Shown here piece after piece: positions 42,152-50,893 of a stretch of 64,000 bases of DNA. The position numbers and the translations under genes were made by a program. This DNA is from Salegentibacter salinarum (GTDB lineage: Bacteria > Bacteroidota > Bacteroidia > Flavobacteriales > Flavobacteriaceae). Within the stretch, counting starts at the first letter, position 1. Each line of letters begins with the position of its first letter. The notes under the pieces were generated by a model. That model made no database searches. It was given only the letters and a program-made list of their open reading frames with translations, and had not been told where the DNA came from. Location of the stretch: positions 62,001 to 126,000 of the forward strand of contig NZ_FUZC01000002.1 in the NCBI RefSeq assembly GCF_900168115.1, written 5' to 3'.

Positions 42152-43318
42152 ATGGCACGTATTTTATTAATAGAAGATGAAGCAGCAATTAGAAGGGTTT
42201 TAGTAAAAATCCTGACTGAAGAAAATGATAATTATGAAGTTGAAGAAGCAGTAGATGGCCTGGAAGGAATTGAAAAGATAAAAGACGAAGATTTTGATCT
42301 TGTACTTTGTGATATAAAAATGCCAAAAATGGATGGCGTAGAAGTCCTGGAGGCTATCATGAAAATAAAGCCTGAAATTCCAGTGGTTATGATTTCCGGT
42401 CACGGAGATCTGGAAACTGCAGTAAATACTATGAAAGTAGGCGCCTTTGATTATATCGCCAAACCACCAGATCTTAACCGATTACTCAATACAGTTCGCA
42501 ATGCGTTAGACCGTAAAGAACTTGTGGTAGAGAATACTCGGCTTAAGAAAAAAGTTAGCAAGAATTTTGAAATGGTTGGCGAATCAGAAGGAATTCAGCG
42601 TATTAAAGAGCTAATTGAAAAGGTTGCTCCCACAGATGCTCGAGTGCTAATTACCGGTCAAAATGGTACAGGAAAAGAACTCGTAGCGCACTGGATACAC
42701 CAAAAAAGCGACCGGTCTAAAGGGCCAATGGTAGAGGTGAATTGCGCCGCTATTCCTTCAGAATTAATAGAAAGTGAACTTTTTGGCCACGTAAAAGGAG
42801 CTTTTACCTCGGCGAATAAAGATCGCGCCGGTAAGTTTGAAGTTGCCAATGGCGGTACTATTTTTCTTGATGAAATTGGTGATATGAGTCTTTCGGCGCA
42901 AGCCAAGGTTCTGCGTGCACTTCAGGAGAATAAAATCTCCCGTGTTGGTAGCGGAAAAGATATTAAAGTAGATGTTCGGGTTGTTGCGGCAACAAATAAA
43001 GATTTAAAAAAGGAAATAGAAGACAAGAAATTCCGGGAAGACCTTTATCACAGGCTTGCGGTAATTTTAATAGAAGTACCATCGCTTAATGAGCGCCGGG
43101 AAGATGTTCCGTTACTTATAGATTATTTTAGCGAAAAGATTTCTGCGGAACACGGTTCGGGTAAAAAAGAATTTACCGAAGATGCCTTAAATACTCTTAA
43201 AGATTATGACTGGCGCGGAAACATACGTGAGCTTCGCAACGTAGTGGAACGACTCATTATTTTAGGAGGCGATAAAATTACTGAAGAAGATGTAAAACTC
43301 TTTGGAAGTAAGTTTTAG
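42152..43318 (+). CDS. NtrC-like response regulator: REC + AAA+, no DNA-binding domain
   Basis: 388 aa. Receiver domain 1-120 with phospho-acceptor Asp54 and Lys104. The sigma-54-activator type AAA+ domain spans about 140-375: Walker A GQNGTGKE at 169-176, the sigma-54 contact loop GAFTSA at 216-221 (consensus GAFTGA), Walker B GGTIFLDEI at 234-242 and the WRGNIRELRNVVERL end. The protein stops 13 residues after the AAA+ domain and lacks the Fis-type helix-turn-helix. It may act from solution on sigma-54 promoters or use a partner for DNA binding. No histidine kinase is adjacent. Confidence 0.9.
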   Translation: MARILLIEDEAAIRRVLVKILTEENDNYEVEEAVDGLEGIEKIKDEDFDLVLCDIKMPKMDGVEVLEAIMKIKPEIPVVMISGHGDLETAVNTMKVGAFDYIAKPPDLNRLLNTVRNALDRKELVVENTRLKKKVSKNFEMVGESEGIQRIKELIEKVAPTDARVLITGQNGTGKELVAHWIHQKSDRSKGPMVEVNCAAIPSELIESELFGHVKGAFTSANKDRAGKFEVANGGTIFLDEIGDMSLSAQAKVLRALQENKISRVGSGKDIKVDVRVVAATNKDLKKEIEDKKFREDLYHRLAVILIEVPSLNERREDVPLLIDYFSEKISAEHGSGKKEFTEDALNTLKDYDWRGNIRELRNVVERLIILGGDKITEEDVKLFGSKF

Positions 43319-43325
43319 AGAAAAA

Positions 43326-43925
43326 TTAATCGATTTTTTTCGGGGGCGGATTATATCTTAAAAAGTACATTGTATCCCCGCTTGGGTGTTGCCATTCGTG
43401 GAATAACTCAAAACCAAAACGTTGATACACCAATGCATTTTTACGCATTCTGGTTTCGGCATAAAGTGGGATCTGATATTCTGTGGCCTGGCGGTAAAAT
43501 TCATCTTTCATTTCTTTACCCACCTGCGTATCTGCCCCGCGTGATTCGGCTAAAATTCCCCAAAACCAGCAATAGAGATATTCCCCGGTCTGCGGGCGTT
43601 GCTTTTTAATGTAATTCTGGTTTTTTACAATGCGATAAGCATTTTTTATTCCGGTAACATTTAAAACCAAACCTATTTGGCTTGAGATATCTTTCAGGAA
43701 GTTATCGTCTTTTTTACTGGTTTTAAATAAAATAGCAATTCCCATTCGGTTTTCAGAAATAATAAGAGCATCTTTCTCAATCGCCTTCTCTACCATATGG
43801 GTGGCGAGATATTCAAAACGTTTGTGACGGTTACCTCCCTTTTTTACAATATCCATAGAGGATGGGATTTCCTTTAAAAGGCTGGTAACCTTTGTAATAA
43901 TCTCTTCTTTCTCTGCTTTGTTCAA
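43326..43925 (-). CDS. GNAT-like acetyltransferase
   Basis: 199 aa, cytosolic. A helical N-terminal part (1-60) is followed by a GNAT-type fold with GEYLYCWFWGILAESRGADTQ (beta4 and acetyl-CoA loop area) and a C-terminal YAETRMRKNALVYQRFGFELFHEW, the usual beta5-alpha4 YxxxGF end. The substrate is unknown. It converges with the NtrC-like gene, with a gap of 7 bp. Confidence 0.72.
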   Translation of the reverse strand: MNKAEKEEIITKVTSLLKEIPSSMDIVKKGGNRHKRFEYLATHMVEKAIEKDALIISENRMGIAILFKTSKKDDNFLKDISSQIGLVLNVTGIKNAYRIVKNQNYIKKQRPQTGEYLYCWFWGILAESRGADTQVGKEMKDEFYRQATEYQIPLYAETRMRKNALVYQRFGFELFHEWQHPSGDTMYFLRYNPPPKKID

Positions 43926-44156
43926 ACTGCTATAATTTAGCGGCGAAGATATAAAATTTATCTTTTTTGAGGCTGAAAGTAAAGCGATTAAAATTCATCA
44001 AATCGAAATACTTTTAAGGCATATTCTTTGTTATCAAACAGCTAACTTAAAATTCTTCCTGAAAATTTCAGAAACTATTAAAAATTAAAATAAAAGCTTC
44101 CGAAGGAATATTTATTTTAGCATTTAAGACTTGAAAAACTAAATCTTATTTCCCCG

Positions 44157-45575
44157 ATGAAAAAATACATTTTCGCCATTTTTGGCCTCTTTCTTACAAT
44201 AAATCTTAATGCACAGGCGCCTGAAGCCAAAGAAGATTCCCTTAAAATCAGGGAAATCTATTCCGCCGCTTTGGTACACGGTCAGGCCTACGATTGGTTG
44301 GACCACCTTTCTAATAAAATTGGTGGTAGATTATCGGGTTCCCTTAATGCGCAAAAAGCTGTAGAATATACCAAAGCCCAATTAGAAGAACTTGGCCTTA
44401 ATAAAGTTTGGCTACAACCGGTTATGGTTCCAAAATGGACGCGCGGAGGTCGGGAACACGCTTATATTCAAACGGGCCCGGGTATGACTACCGAAGTAAA
44501 TATAACGGCACTTGGAGGCTCCGTTGCCACCACTACCGGAGGTTTAAAAGCAAACGTAATAGAGGTACAGGGAATTGAAGATTTAGAAAATTATAAAGAT
44601 GAAATAAAAGGCAAAATTGTTTTCTATAATCGCCCGATGAATCCCGAACTTATTCAAACTTTCTCAGCTTACGGTGGTTGTGTAGATCAGCGTTATTCGG
44701 GCGCTGAAGCAGCTGCAAAATACGGTGCTGCCGGCGTAATTGTGCGTTCTTTAAGTCATAAAATTGATGAAAATCCGCATACAGGTTCAATGAGTTATGG
44801 CGATTTACCAGATAGTAAACGAATTCCTGCTGCGGCGATTAGTACTAAAGATGCCGAATATCTTTCCGGAATGCTAAAGTTGAAAAAGGACCTGGAATTT
44901 TATTATAAATTAAGTTCCGAAAATCACGGCGAAGTACAATCTTACAATGTAATTGGCGAAATAACCGGAAGCGAATTCCCTGAAGAGATTATGGTGGTTG
45001 GCGGGCATTTAGATTCCTGGGACCTGGGAGATGGTTCTCATGACGACGGTGCCGGGGTGGTACAATCTATGGAAGTGTTGCGATTATTTAAGGAAACCGG
45101 TTATAAACCCAAAAGAACCATAAGAGTGGTTTTGTTTATGAACGAGGAAAATGGTTTACGCGGCGGGAATAAATATGCTGAGGTTGCCGAGAATAAAAAT
45201 GAACATCACATTTTTGCTTTAGAAAGTGATGCCGGTGGCTTCACTCCACGCGGATTTTCTTTTGAAGCCGATGATGCCCAATTTGCACAAATTGAAAGCT
45301 GGAAACCACTTTTTGAACCTTACCTAATCCATTATTTTGGAAGAGGTGGCAGCGGTGCAGATATTGGTCCGTTAAAAAAGGGAGATATTGTTCTTGCCGG
45401 CTTGAGACCAGATTCTCAAAGATATTTTGATCACCACCACGCTGCAACCGATACTTTTGAACACGTAAACAAGCGTGAACTGGAACTAGGAGCTGCTACA
45501 ATGACTTCTTTAATTTATTTAGTGGATAAGTACGGGATGAAGCGAATTAATCTGGAAAAAGATCAAAAGCTTTAA
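44157..45575 (+). CDS. Exported M28-family metallopeptidase (carboxypeptidase Q-like)
   Basis: 472 aa with a signal peptide ending in LNAQ. A protease-associated (PA) domain is inserted at about 130-240. The di-zinc peptidase core shows GGHLDSWDLGDGSHDDGAG (His/Asp ligands), FMNEENGLRGG (catalytic Glu and ligand Glu), ESDAGGF (Asp ligand) and a final HHHAATDTFEHV (His ligand). All expected metal ligands are present. It probably degrades short peptides in the periplasm or outside the cell. It is a single gene. Confidence 0.9.
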   Translation: MKKYIFAIFGLFLTINLNAQAPEAKEDSLKIREIYSAALVHGQAYDWLDHLSNKIGGRLSGSLNAQKAVEYTKAQLEELGLNKVWLQPVMVPKWTRGGREHAYIQTGPGMTTEVNITALGGSVATTTGGLKANVIEVQGIEDLENYKDEIKGKIVFYNRPMNPELIQTFSAYGGCVDQRYSGAEAAAKYGAAGVIVRSLSHKIDENPHTGSMSYGDLPDSKRIPAAAISTKDAEYLSGMLKLKKDLEFYYKLSSENHGEVQSYNVIGEITGSEFPEEIMVVGGHLDSWDLGDGSHDDGAGVVQSMEVLRLFKETGYKPKRTIRVVLFMNEENGLRGGNKYAEVAENKNEHHIFALESDAGGFTPRGFSFEADDAQFAQIESWKPLFEPYLIHYFGRGGSGADIGPLKKGDIVLAGLRPDSQRYFDHHHAATDTFEHVNKRELELGAATMTSLIYLVDKYGMKRINLEKDQKL

Positions 45576-45632
45576 GCTGAAAATTTAATTATTCTTTATC
45601 GCAATTTAAATTTTAGGGCGGCAAAATCCTAT

Positions 45633-45640
45633 TATCTTTG
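45633..45640 (+). promoter_or_regulatory. -7 box before the MATE gene
   Basis: TATCTTTG matches TAnnTTTG, 17 bp before the TTG start at 45658. Confidence 0.5.
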
Positions 45641-45657
45641 CCGCCTAAAATTATGTT

Positions 45658-47028
45658 TTGCAGCTAAGCGCCTACACACAAGAATTCAGTAAAAATTTAA
45701 ATATTGCCTTTCCCGTAATGCTCGGTCAGTTAGGCCATGTTTTAGTGGGGCTGGTAGATAATTTAATGATTGGCCAATTAGGGCCGGCACCGCTTGCTGC
45801 TGTCTCCCTTGGAAATTCCCTGGTGTTTATAGCGCTTTCATTAGGAATTGGCTTTTCATTTGCCATTACCCCTTTAATTGCTGAGGCCGATGGTGTGCAG
45901 GACATAAATAAAGGCCGAAGCTATTTTCACCATGGGGTGATTTTATGTACCATTAACGGAGTTTTTCTGTTTCTCATTTTACTGATAGCGAAACCGGTAT
46001 TATATTATTTAGATCAGCCGCCGGAAGTTGTGGAACTCGCAATTCCATATCTCAATATCGTAGCATTTTCAATGATTCCGTTAATGATTTTCCAGGCTTT
46101 TAAGCAATTCGCTGACGGACTTTCACAAACAAAATATGCCATGTATGCCACAATACTCGCTAATGTGGTGAACGTGATTTTTAATTACCTGCTCATTTAC
46201 GGGATCTGGATCTTTCCAAGGTTAGAGCTGGAAGGGGCAGCGGTTGGGACTTTAATATCTCGCTTCTTTATGCTTTGGTTTGTTTGGGAAATCTTGAGAC
46301 GAAAAAAGAAATTTGCCGAATACTTTAAATGGGGAAAAAAGGAATCTTTGAATTCGGATGTATTTAAAAGGTTATTGAATCTCGGTTTTCCAACGGCATT
46401 ACAAATGTTGTTTGAAGTAGGTATTTTTACCGCTACCGTATTCCTTGCCGGTTTGCTGGGGACCAATCCACAAGCGGCAAACCAAATAGCTTTGAATCTC
46501 GCTTCAATGACTTTTATGATCGCCGTTGGACTTGGAGTTACGGCTACTATTAGGGTAGGAAATCAAAAAGGTCTTGCTAATTTTAAAGATTTACGTAGAA
46601 TTGCATTTTCAACATTTCTGCTGGTATTTTTAATTGAAGCAGTATTTGCTTTAGGCTTTATTCTGCTTAAAGATTGGTTACCTACATTTTATATAGATAA
46701 TGCCGAGGTAATTCTATTGGCTGCACAATTATTAGTTGTCGCTGCTTTATTTCAGCTTAGTGATGGCTTGCAGGTGGTTATTCTTGGAGCTTTAAGAGGC
46801 CTTCAGGACGTAAAAATTCCCACGGTAATTTGTTTTATTTCTTACTGGATTATTGGCTTTCCGGTTTCCTGGTATTTTGGCAAAGCCGAGAATCTTGGAA
46901 GTATGGGGATCTGGCTTGGGCTCCTTGCAGGCCTCTCTGTTTCGGCATTAATGTTGTACATTCGATTTAACTATTTAACTAAAAAACTTATTTTGCAAGA
47001 ATCAAGTCTTGTTCAATCAAAAATATAA
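45658..47028 (+). CDS. MATE-family multidrug efflux protein (NorM type)
   Basis: 456 aa with about 12 transmembrane helices. The start is TTG: the nearby ATG at 45653 is out of frame and closes after four codons, and an in-frame stop lies at 45646. The N-terminus (AYTQEFSKNLNIAFPVMLGQLGHVL) and VGLVDNLMIGQLGPAPLAAVSLGNS are typical of Na+/H+-coupled MATE pumps, with the second half repeating the pattern (LGFPTALQMLFEVGIFTATVFL). It should export cationic drugs or metabolites. The next two genes follow at 3 bp and with a 1-bp overlap. Confidence 0.93.
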   Translation: MQLSAYTQEFSKNLNIAFPVMLGQLGHVLVGLVDNLMIGQLGPAPLAAVSLGNSLVFIALSLGIGFSFAITPLIAEADGVQDINKGRSYFHHGVILCTINGVFLFLILLIAKPVLYYLDQPPEVVELAIPYLNIVAFSMIPLMIFQAFKQFADGLSQTKYAMYATILANVVNVIFNYLLIYGIWIFPRLELEGAAVGTLISRFFMLWFVWEILRRKKKFAEYFKWGKKESLNSDVFKRLLNLGFPTALQMLFEVGIFTATVFLAGLLGTNPQAANQIALNLASMTFMIAVGLGVTATIRVGNQKGLANFKDLRRIAFSTFLLVFLIEAVFALGFILLKDWLPTFYIDNAEVILLAAQLLVVAALFQLSDGLQVVILGALRGLQDVKIPTVICFISYWIIGFPVSWYFGKAENLGSMGIWLGLLAGLSVSALMLYIRFNYLTKKLILQESSLVQSKI

Positions 47029-47031
47029 TTT

Positions 47032-47262
47032 ATGGATTTCCCTAAATTTCTTCTCGGTGATAATACCGATTATCCCACTGCAATTTTCGTAGTACATACC
47101 GAATTTCCACGGTTTATAATTAATCTTGAGAATGATGAAGTTGAATGGCTGGAGGAATTTGACCAGCACGATGAAGAAGAACTCGAAAATGAAACAGAAG
47201 GCCTTATCAAAGAAGCTTCAGAATTTTACGATAGGGAAATAGAGCGATACGAAGACGATTAA
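47032..47262 (+). CDS. Small acidic protein, unknown function
   Basis: 76 aa, soluble and strongly acidic in its second half (EEFDQHDEEELENETEGLIKE). The N-terminal half (YPTAIFVVHTEFPRFIINL) looks folded. It lies between the MATE and PAP2 genes, with a 3-bp gap and a 1-bp stop/start overlap, so it is a real member of this operon. No family recognised. Confidence 0.65.
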   Translation: MDFPKFLLGDNTDYPTAIFVVHTEFPRFIINLENDEVEWLEEFDQHDEEELENETEGLIKEASEFYDREIERYEDD

Positions 47263-47831
47263 TGGACAAATTAATAGAATTAGATCACAAATTATTTATT
47301 TGGCTTAATAATTTAGGAAATGAGTCCTGGGATTGGCTTTGGTTACTTATTACCGATAAATGGACGGCAATCCCGTTATACGCCTTACTTTTATTCCTGA
47401 TTTTTAAGAAATTCGGTTGGAAATCGAGCCTGGTAACCGTGGTTTTTATCACCTTATTGATCACGGCTACAGATCAACTGGGAAATGTTTTTAAAGATGC
47501 TTTTGAACGTTTAAGGCCCTGCCGGCAGGAAGGTATCATGGAATATGCCCGATTTGTTGCGGTTCGTTGCGGCTCTTATGGGTTCTTTTCAGCACATGCC
47601 TCCAACTCTATGGGAGTGGCTATTTTTCTTGGATTATTATTTAGAAAAGTGTTTCCTAAAATGATATTCTGGCTGATTGCCTGGGCATTATTAGTAGCTT
47701 ATAGCCGGGTTTATCTTGGGGTGCATTATCCCGGAGATATACTTGTGGGAATGCTAATTGGTGGACTTATAGGTTTTATTTTCTACAAACTTCACGAATG
47801 GGCTCAGCAAAAAATCTTTAAGAAAGATTAA
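47262..47831 (+). CDS. PAP2-family membrane phosphatase
   Basis: 189 aa with five or six transmembrane helices. The three phosphatase motifs are present: KDAFERLRPCRQ (K-x6-RP type), YGFFSAHASNSMG (in place of PSGH, keeping Ser-x-His) and SRVYLGVHYPGDILVG (SR-x5-H-x3-D). It probably dephosphorylates undecaprenyl pyrophosphate or phosphatidyl phosphates on the outer face of the inner membrane. It is the third gene of the MATE operon and converges with meaB, their 3' ends overlapping by 4 bp. Confidence 0.9.
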   Translation: MDKLIELDHKLFIWLNNLGNESWDWLWLLITDKWTAIPLYALLLFLIFKKFGWKSSLVTVVFITLLITATDQLGNVFKDAFERLRPCRQEGIMEYARFVAVRCGSYGFFSAHASNSMGVAIFLGLLFRKVFPKMIFWLIAWALLVAYSRVYLGVHYPGDILVGMLIGGLIGFIFYKLHEWAQQKIFKKD

Positions 47832-48916
47832 TTCAGTTTTTCAAACTTTTCAATTAAAAGATCAGCTGCGGCGAATGCGGTGATTTTATTATCTTCTATG
47901 GCTTTTAGCTGAACTTCCAATTCCTTTTTCATCATAACATTCTGATAAAAACGGTTTTTAAGATGTTCATTTATGGTTTGCAAAAGCCAGAATTTATCCT
48001 GCTCTTTTCGGTTTTTCTGAAAATGTCCATTGGCTTCCACCATTTTTTCAAATTCAGAAATAAAATCCCAGACATTATCTATTCCGGTTTGTTTTAAAGC
48101 ACTACTAAGGGCAACTTTTGGTTTCCAGCCACTTTCTTTTGTAGGATAGAGTTGAAGCGCACGATTAAATTCCAGTTTTGCCTCTCTCGCAGCTTTAATA
48201 TTATCACCATCGGCCTTATTAATCACAATGGCATCGGCCATTTCTATAATTCCGCGTTTTATACCTTGCAATTCGTCTCCGGCCCCGGCCAGTTTCAGCA
48301 ATAAAAAGAAATCGGTCATACTGTGCACCGTGGTTTCACTTTGACCTACACCTACAGTTTCAATAAGCACCACATCAAAGCCTGCAGCTTCACAGAGAAT
48401 AATACTTTCGCGGGTTTTTTTGGCTACACCCCCAAGTGAAGAACCTGAAGCCGATGGACGGATAAATGCACTTTCTTCTTTTACCAGGTTTTCCATCCTG
48501 GTTTTATCGCCTAAAATACTCCCGTGAGAAACACTACTACTGGGGTCTACCGCCAGCACCGCAACTTTTTTTCCCTGCTGAATTAAATAAGACCCAAAGC
48601 TTTCTATAAACGTACTTTTTCCCACTCCGGGTACTCCGGTAATTCCGATTCTGATTGATTTTTGGGAATAGGGCAGTGCACCTTCCAAAAGCTGTTGCGC
48701 CTTTTTTCTATGAGAGAATTGATTGCTTTCAACTAAAGTGATTGCACGGCCCAGGGCAGTTTTATTACCATCCAGTAATTGCTGAAGCAAATCTCTTTCT
48801 TCAAATTTATTTTTTCGGGAAGCTCTTATCCTTTGCGCTGAGTTTGGATTCACATTCGCTGAAGTCGGCTTACTGCCAGATTCACTTAATGCCGATGCTT
48901 GGTTTTTCTTGCTCAA
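47828..48916 (-). CDS. meaB: Methylmalonyl-CoA mutase-associated GTPase MeaB
   Basis: 362 aa G-protein chaperone that loads and protects adenosylcobalamin in acyl-CoA mutases. Walker A GITGVPGVGKST near 96-107, SVSHGSILGDKTRM, IETVGVGQSE (G3) and INKADGDN (NKxD) are present, with a C-terminal helical dimerisation part. The first 35 residues are Ser/Asn-rich and may be disordered. It is transcribed apart from any mutase. As icmF already contains its own G domain, this protein presumably serves a separate methylmalonyl-CoA mutase outside the window. Confidence 0.93.
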   Translation of the reverse strand: MSKKNQASALSESGSKPTSANVNPNSAQRIRASRKNKFEERDLLQQLLDGNKTALGRAITLVESNQFSHRKKAQQLLEGALPYSQKSIRIGITGVPGVGKSTFIESFGSYLIQQGKKVAVLAVDPSSSVSHGSILGDKTRMENLVKEESAFIRPSASGSSLGGVAKKTRESIILCEAAGFDVVLIETVGVGQSETTVHSMTDFFLLLKLAGAGDELQGIKRGIIEMADAIVINKADGDNIKAAREAKLEFNRALQLYPTKESGWKPKVALSSALKQTGIDNVWDFISEFEKMVEANGHFQKNRKEQDKFWLLQTINEHLKNRFYQNVMMKKELEVQLKAIEDNKITAFAAADLLIEKFEKLN

Positions 48917-49011
48917 ACTATACTTATTTATGACAAATTTATGAATTCGATCTTTGGGAGCCTTGTTTATGCTTGGTATATTCAGGCCTAATTAATATAA
49001 CTTAAATAACG

Positions 49012-49443
49012 ATGAAAAATTTGTATAAAACAACGGTAACTACAAAAGGAGCGAGAAAAGGCCACGCTAAAAGTGATGATGGAATATTAGATGTACAATT
49101 AAGTATGCCAAAATCTATGGGCGGTGAAGGCGGAGATTATACCAATCCCGAACAATTATTTGCAGCGGGGTATTCTGCTTGTTTTGGAGGTGCATTGCAG
49201 CTAGCTGCTAAAAATCACGGTATAGAATTAGATGAAAATGTTAGTGTGAGCGCAGTAGTAAAATTAGGCTTGACAGACGATGAAGAATTACAACTTTCAG
49301 TAGTTTTAGATTGCTTTTTACCGGGTGTTGAAGTAGAAGCTGGTGAAAAAATCGTTAATGAAGCGCACGAAATTTGTCCTTATTCTCGCGCAACGAGAGA
49401 CAATATTGATGTAACGCTAAATCTTTTGGTAGACGAGGATTAA
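49012..49443 (+). CDS. Organic hydroperoxide reductase (Ohr/OsmC family)
   Basis: 143 aa. Two catalytic-type cysteines lie in AGYSACFGGAL (near residue 62) and EICPYSRATR (near 124), the Ohr arrangement. A GARKGHAKSDDG-type N-terminal hairpin and NPEQLFAAGYSA are also typical. It reduces organic peroxides with dithiol help. It is monocistronic; the gap downstream contains repeated hairpins. Confidence 0.92.
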   Translation: MKNLYKTTVTTKGARKGHAKSDDGILDVQLSMPKSMGGEGGDYTNPEQLFAAGYSACFGGALQLAAKNHGIELDENVSVSAVVKLGLTDDEELQLSVVLDCFLPGVEVEAGEKIVNEAHEICPYSRATRDNIDVTLNLLVDED

Positions 49444-49465
49444 GGAAATTTTATTTCAAACTTTC

Positions 49466-49570
49466 TTATCGTCATGCTGAATTTATTTCAGCATCTAAGT
49501 CGTTTTTTAGCGTCTAATTTGAAAAGAATCTCTTTCAACCTAGACCCTGAACGAGTTTAGGATGATGTTT
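49466..49570. repeat. Composite REP-like repeat with two palindromes
   Basis: The first half is GTCATGCTGAATTTATTTCAGCATCT, with a perfect ATGCTGAA/TTCAGCAT stem at 49474-49494. The second half contains GACCCTGAACGAGTTTAGG, which pairs imperfectly. I recall this pair of palindromes as a common dispersed intergenic repeat in Flavobacteriaceae; only a weak relative (31699) is in this window. Confidence 0.5.
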
Positions 49571-49589
49571 AGGAATGAAATTAAGAGAA

Positions 49590-49630
49590 AAACCTCACAG
49601 CATTTTAAGACCCTGTGAGGTTTAATTTTT
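49590..49630. terminator. Terminator of the AACCTCACAG family
   Basis: Stem AAACCTCACAG / CTGTGAGGTTT with a 12-base loop and AATTTTTTTAT on the + strand. It lies between the convergent Ohr and DUF2911 genes and shares its stem exactly with the hairpin at 31752. Confidence 0.78.
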
Positions 49631-50194
49631 TTATACTTTTTCAGGTTTTATAGGGAGACTAACCAGTGTTTCGTCCCAGGCTAAATTTAGAAATACAAAC
49701 TCATTTTTTTCATTAAACGCTATGGTAAACTGTTCCATTGTTCTTTTTAGATCTTTGGTAGGCACTTCAAGAACCAGCGCATCAAACTCAGGATCACGAT
49801 AAGCTTTTTCCTCCATATCAATTCCCCAGGGATACATATTTTTATTGAATATCACTTTCCAGGAATTTTCCATCGGGATGGTCCATAAGGTGTATTTCCC
49901 AGCTTCTAACAGCGAGCCATCTACCATAATATCTTTGTTAGTTTCAAAGGTAGTAGCTTCATTAGCGCCGGTTCGCCATACTTCATTGTAAGGCACCAGT
50001 TTTCCGAAAATTACCCGATCTTTTTTATAAGGCCGGTTATAAAAAACCTCCAGTTTAAGATCTACCTGGGTATAACTCACGGTGTCTTCGGGACTGTGAG
50101 CTTTCGTGCTGTAGCGCATTATAAACACCAGTACCGCGGCCAATAGAATAATCACTCCGCCAATCTTTAAAAACGTTTTTACCGGTTTTTTCAT
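49631..50194 (-). CDS. DUF2911 membrane-anchored protein
   Basis: 187 aa. An N-terminal membrane helix (FLKIGGVIILLAAVLVFIM) is followed by the DUF2911 domain: VSYTQVDLKLEVFYNRPYKKD, GKLVPYNEVWRTGANEATTF, LEAGKYTLWTIPMENSWKVIFN. These segments are characteristic of this Bacteroidota family; function unknown. It is expressed divergently from the ECF sigma-factor operon, with a 150-bp gap. Confidence 0.88.
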   Translation of the reverse strand: MKKPVKTFLKIGGVIILLAAVLVFIMRYSTKAHSPEDTVSYTQVDLKLEVFYNRPYKKDRVIFGKLVPYNEVWRTGANEATTFETNKDIMVDGSLLEAGKYTLWTIPMENSWKVIFNKNMYPWGIDMEEKAYRDPEFDALVLEVPTKDLKRTMEQFTIAFNEKNEFVFLNLAWDETLVSLPIKPEKV

Positions 50195-50347
50195 TATTAA
50201 TTTTATTTAGAATAATACAGTTCAAAAAGCGTGCAAACTAATTTTTGATCCTTTAAAAAGGAAAAACGTATTTTCAGCTGCAAATTAAAAGAAGCTTGCA
50301 ACATTGCAAAAATAGTTTCGTCTTTAGAGTACAACCAATCAAAGAAA

Positions 50348-50893
50348 ATGATACAGCATCAATTAATAGAAGCCTGTAAAAACAATGATCGCAGGGCCCA
50401 GCTGAAGCTCTACAATCAATATTGCCAGGGAATGCATTATGTGGCCTTGCGTTTTTTGAAAGACCCTTTTGAGGCAGAAGACGCGATGCAGGAAGCTTTT
50501 ATAAAAGCCTTTGCAAAACTCCAGCAATTTACGGGAGAAGTAACTTTTGGCGCCTGGCTTAAGCGCATCGTAATCAATAAATGTATTGACAAGTTAAAAG
50601 CGAAAAAGCTGGAATTAGTAGCTATAAACGAACAGGTTTTAAGCACTGCCGAAGAAAACGACAATTGGCAGGTTGATGACGGGATTGGAATGGAAGAAAT
50701 AAAGCAAAGTATGGAAAAACTTCCCGAAAAATACAAATACCCACTGATGTTGTTTTTGATGGAAGGCTATGACCACGAAGAAATATCAGAAATTTTAAAG
50801 ATAAGTCCGGTAGCCTCGCGGACTTTAGTACACAGAGGTAAGAAAAAATTGCAGGAAGAATTAAAGACTAAAAAAAATGGCACAGGATATTAG
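50348..50893 (+). CDS. ECF-type RNA polymerase sigma factor
   Basis: 181 aa. Region 2 spans about 20-90 (MHYVALRFLKDPFEAEDAMQEAFIKAF, with the DAxQExF-type motif, and GAWLKRIVINKCID). Region 4 spans about 120-175 (LPEKYKYPLMLFLMEGYDHEEISEIL, then RTLVHRGKKKLQEEL). It directs polymerase to a small stress regulon. It overlaps the next gene by 17 bp, and that gene encodes a single-pass protein fitting an anti-sigma factor. Confidence 0.93.
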   Translation: MIQHQLIEACKNNDRRAQLKLYNQYCQGMHYVALRFLKDPFEAEDAMQEAFIKAFAKLQQFTGEVTFGAWLKRIVINKCIDKLKAKKLELVAINEQVLSTAEENDNWQVDDGIGMEEIKQSMEKLPEKYKYPLMLFLMEGYDHEEISEILKISPVASRTLVHRGKKKLQEELKTKKNGTGY

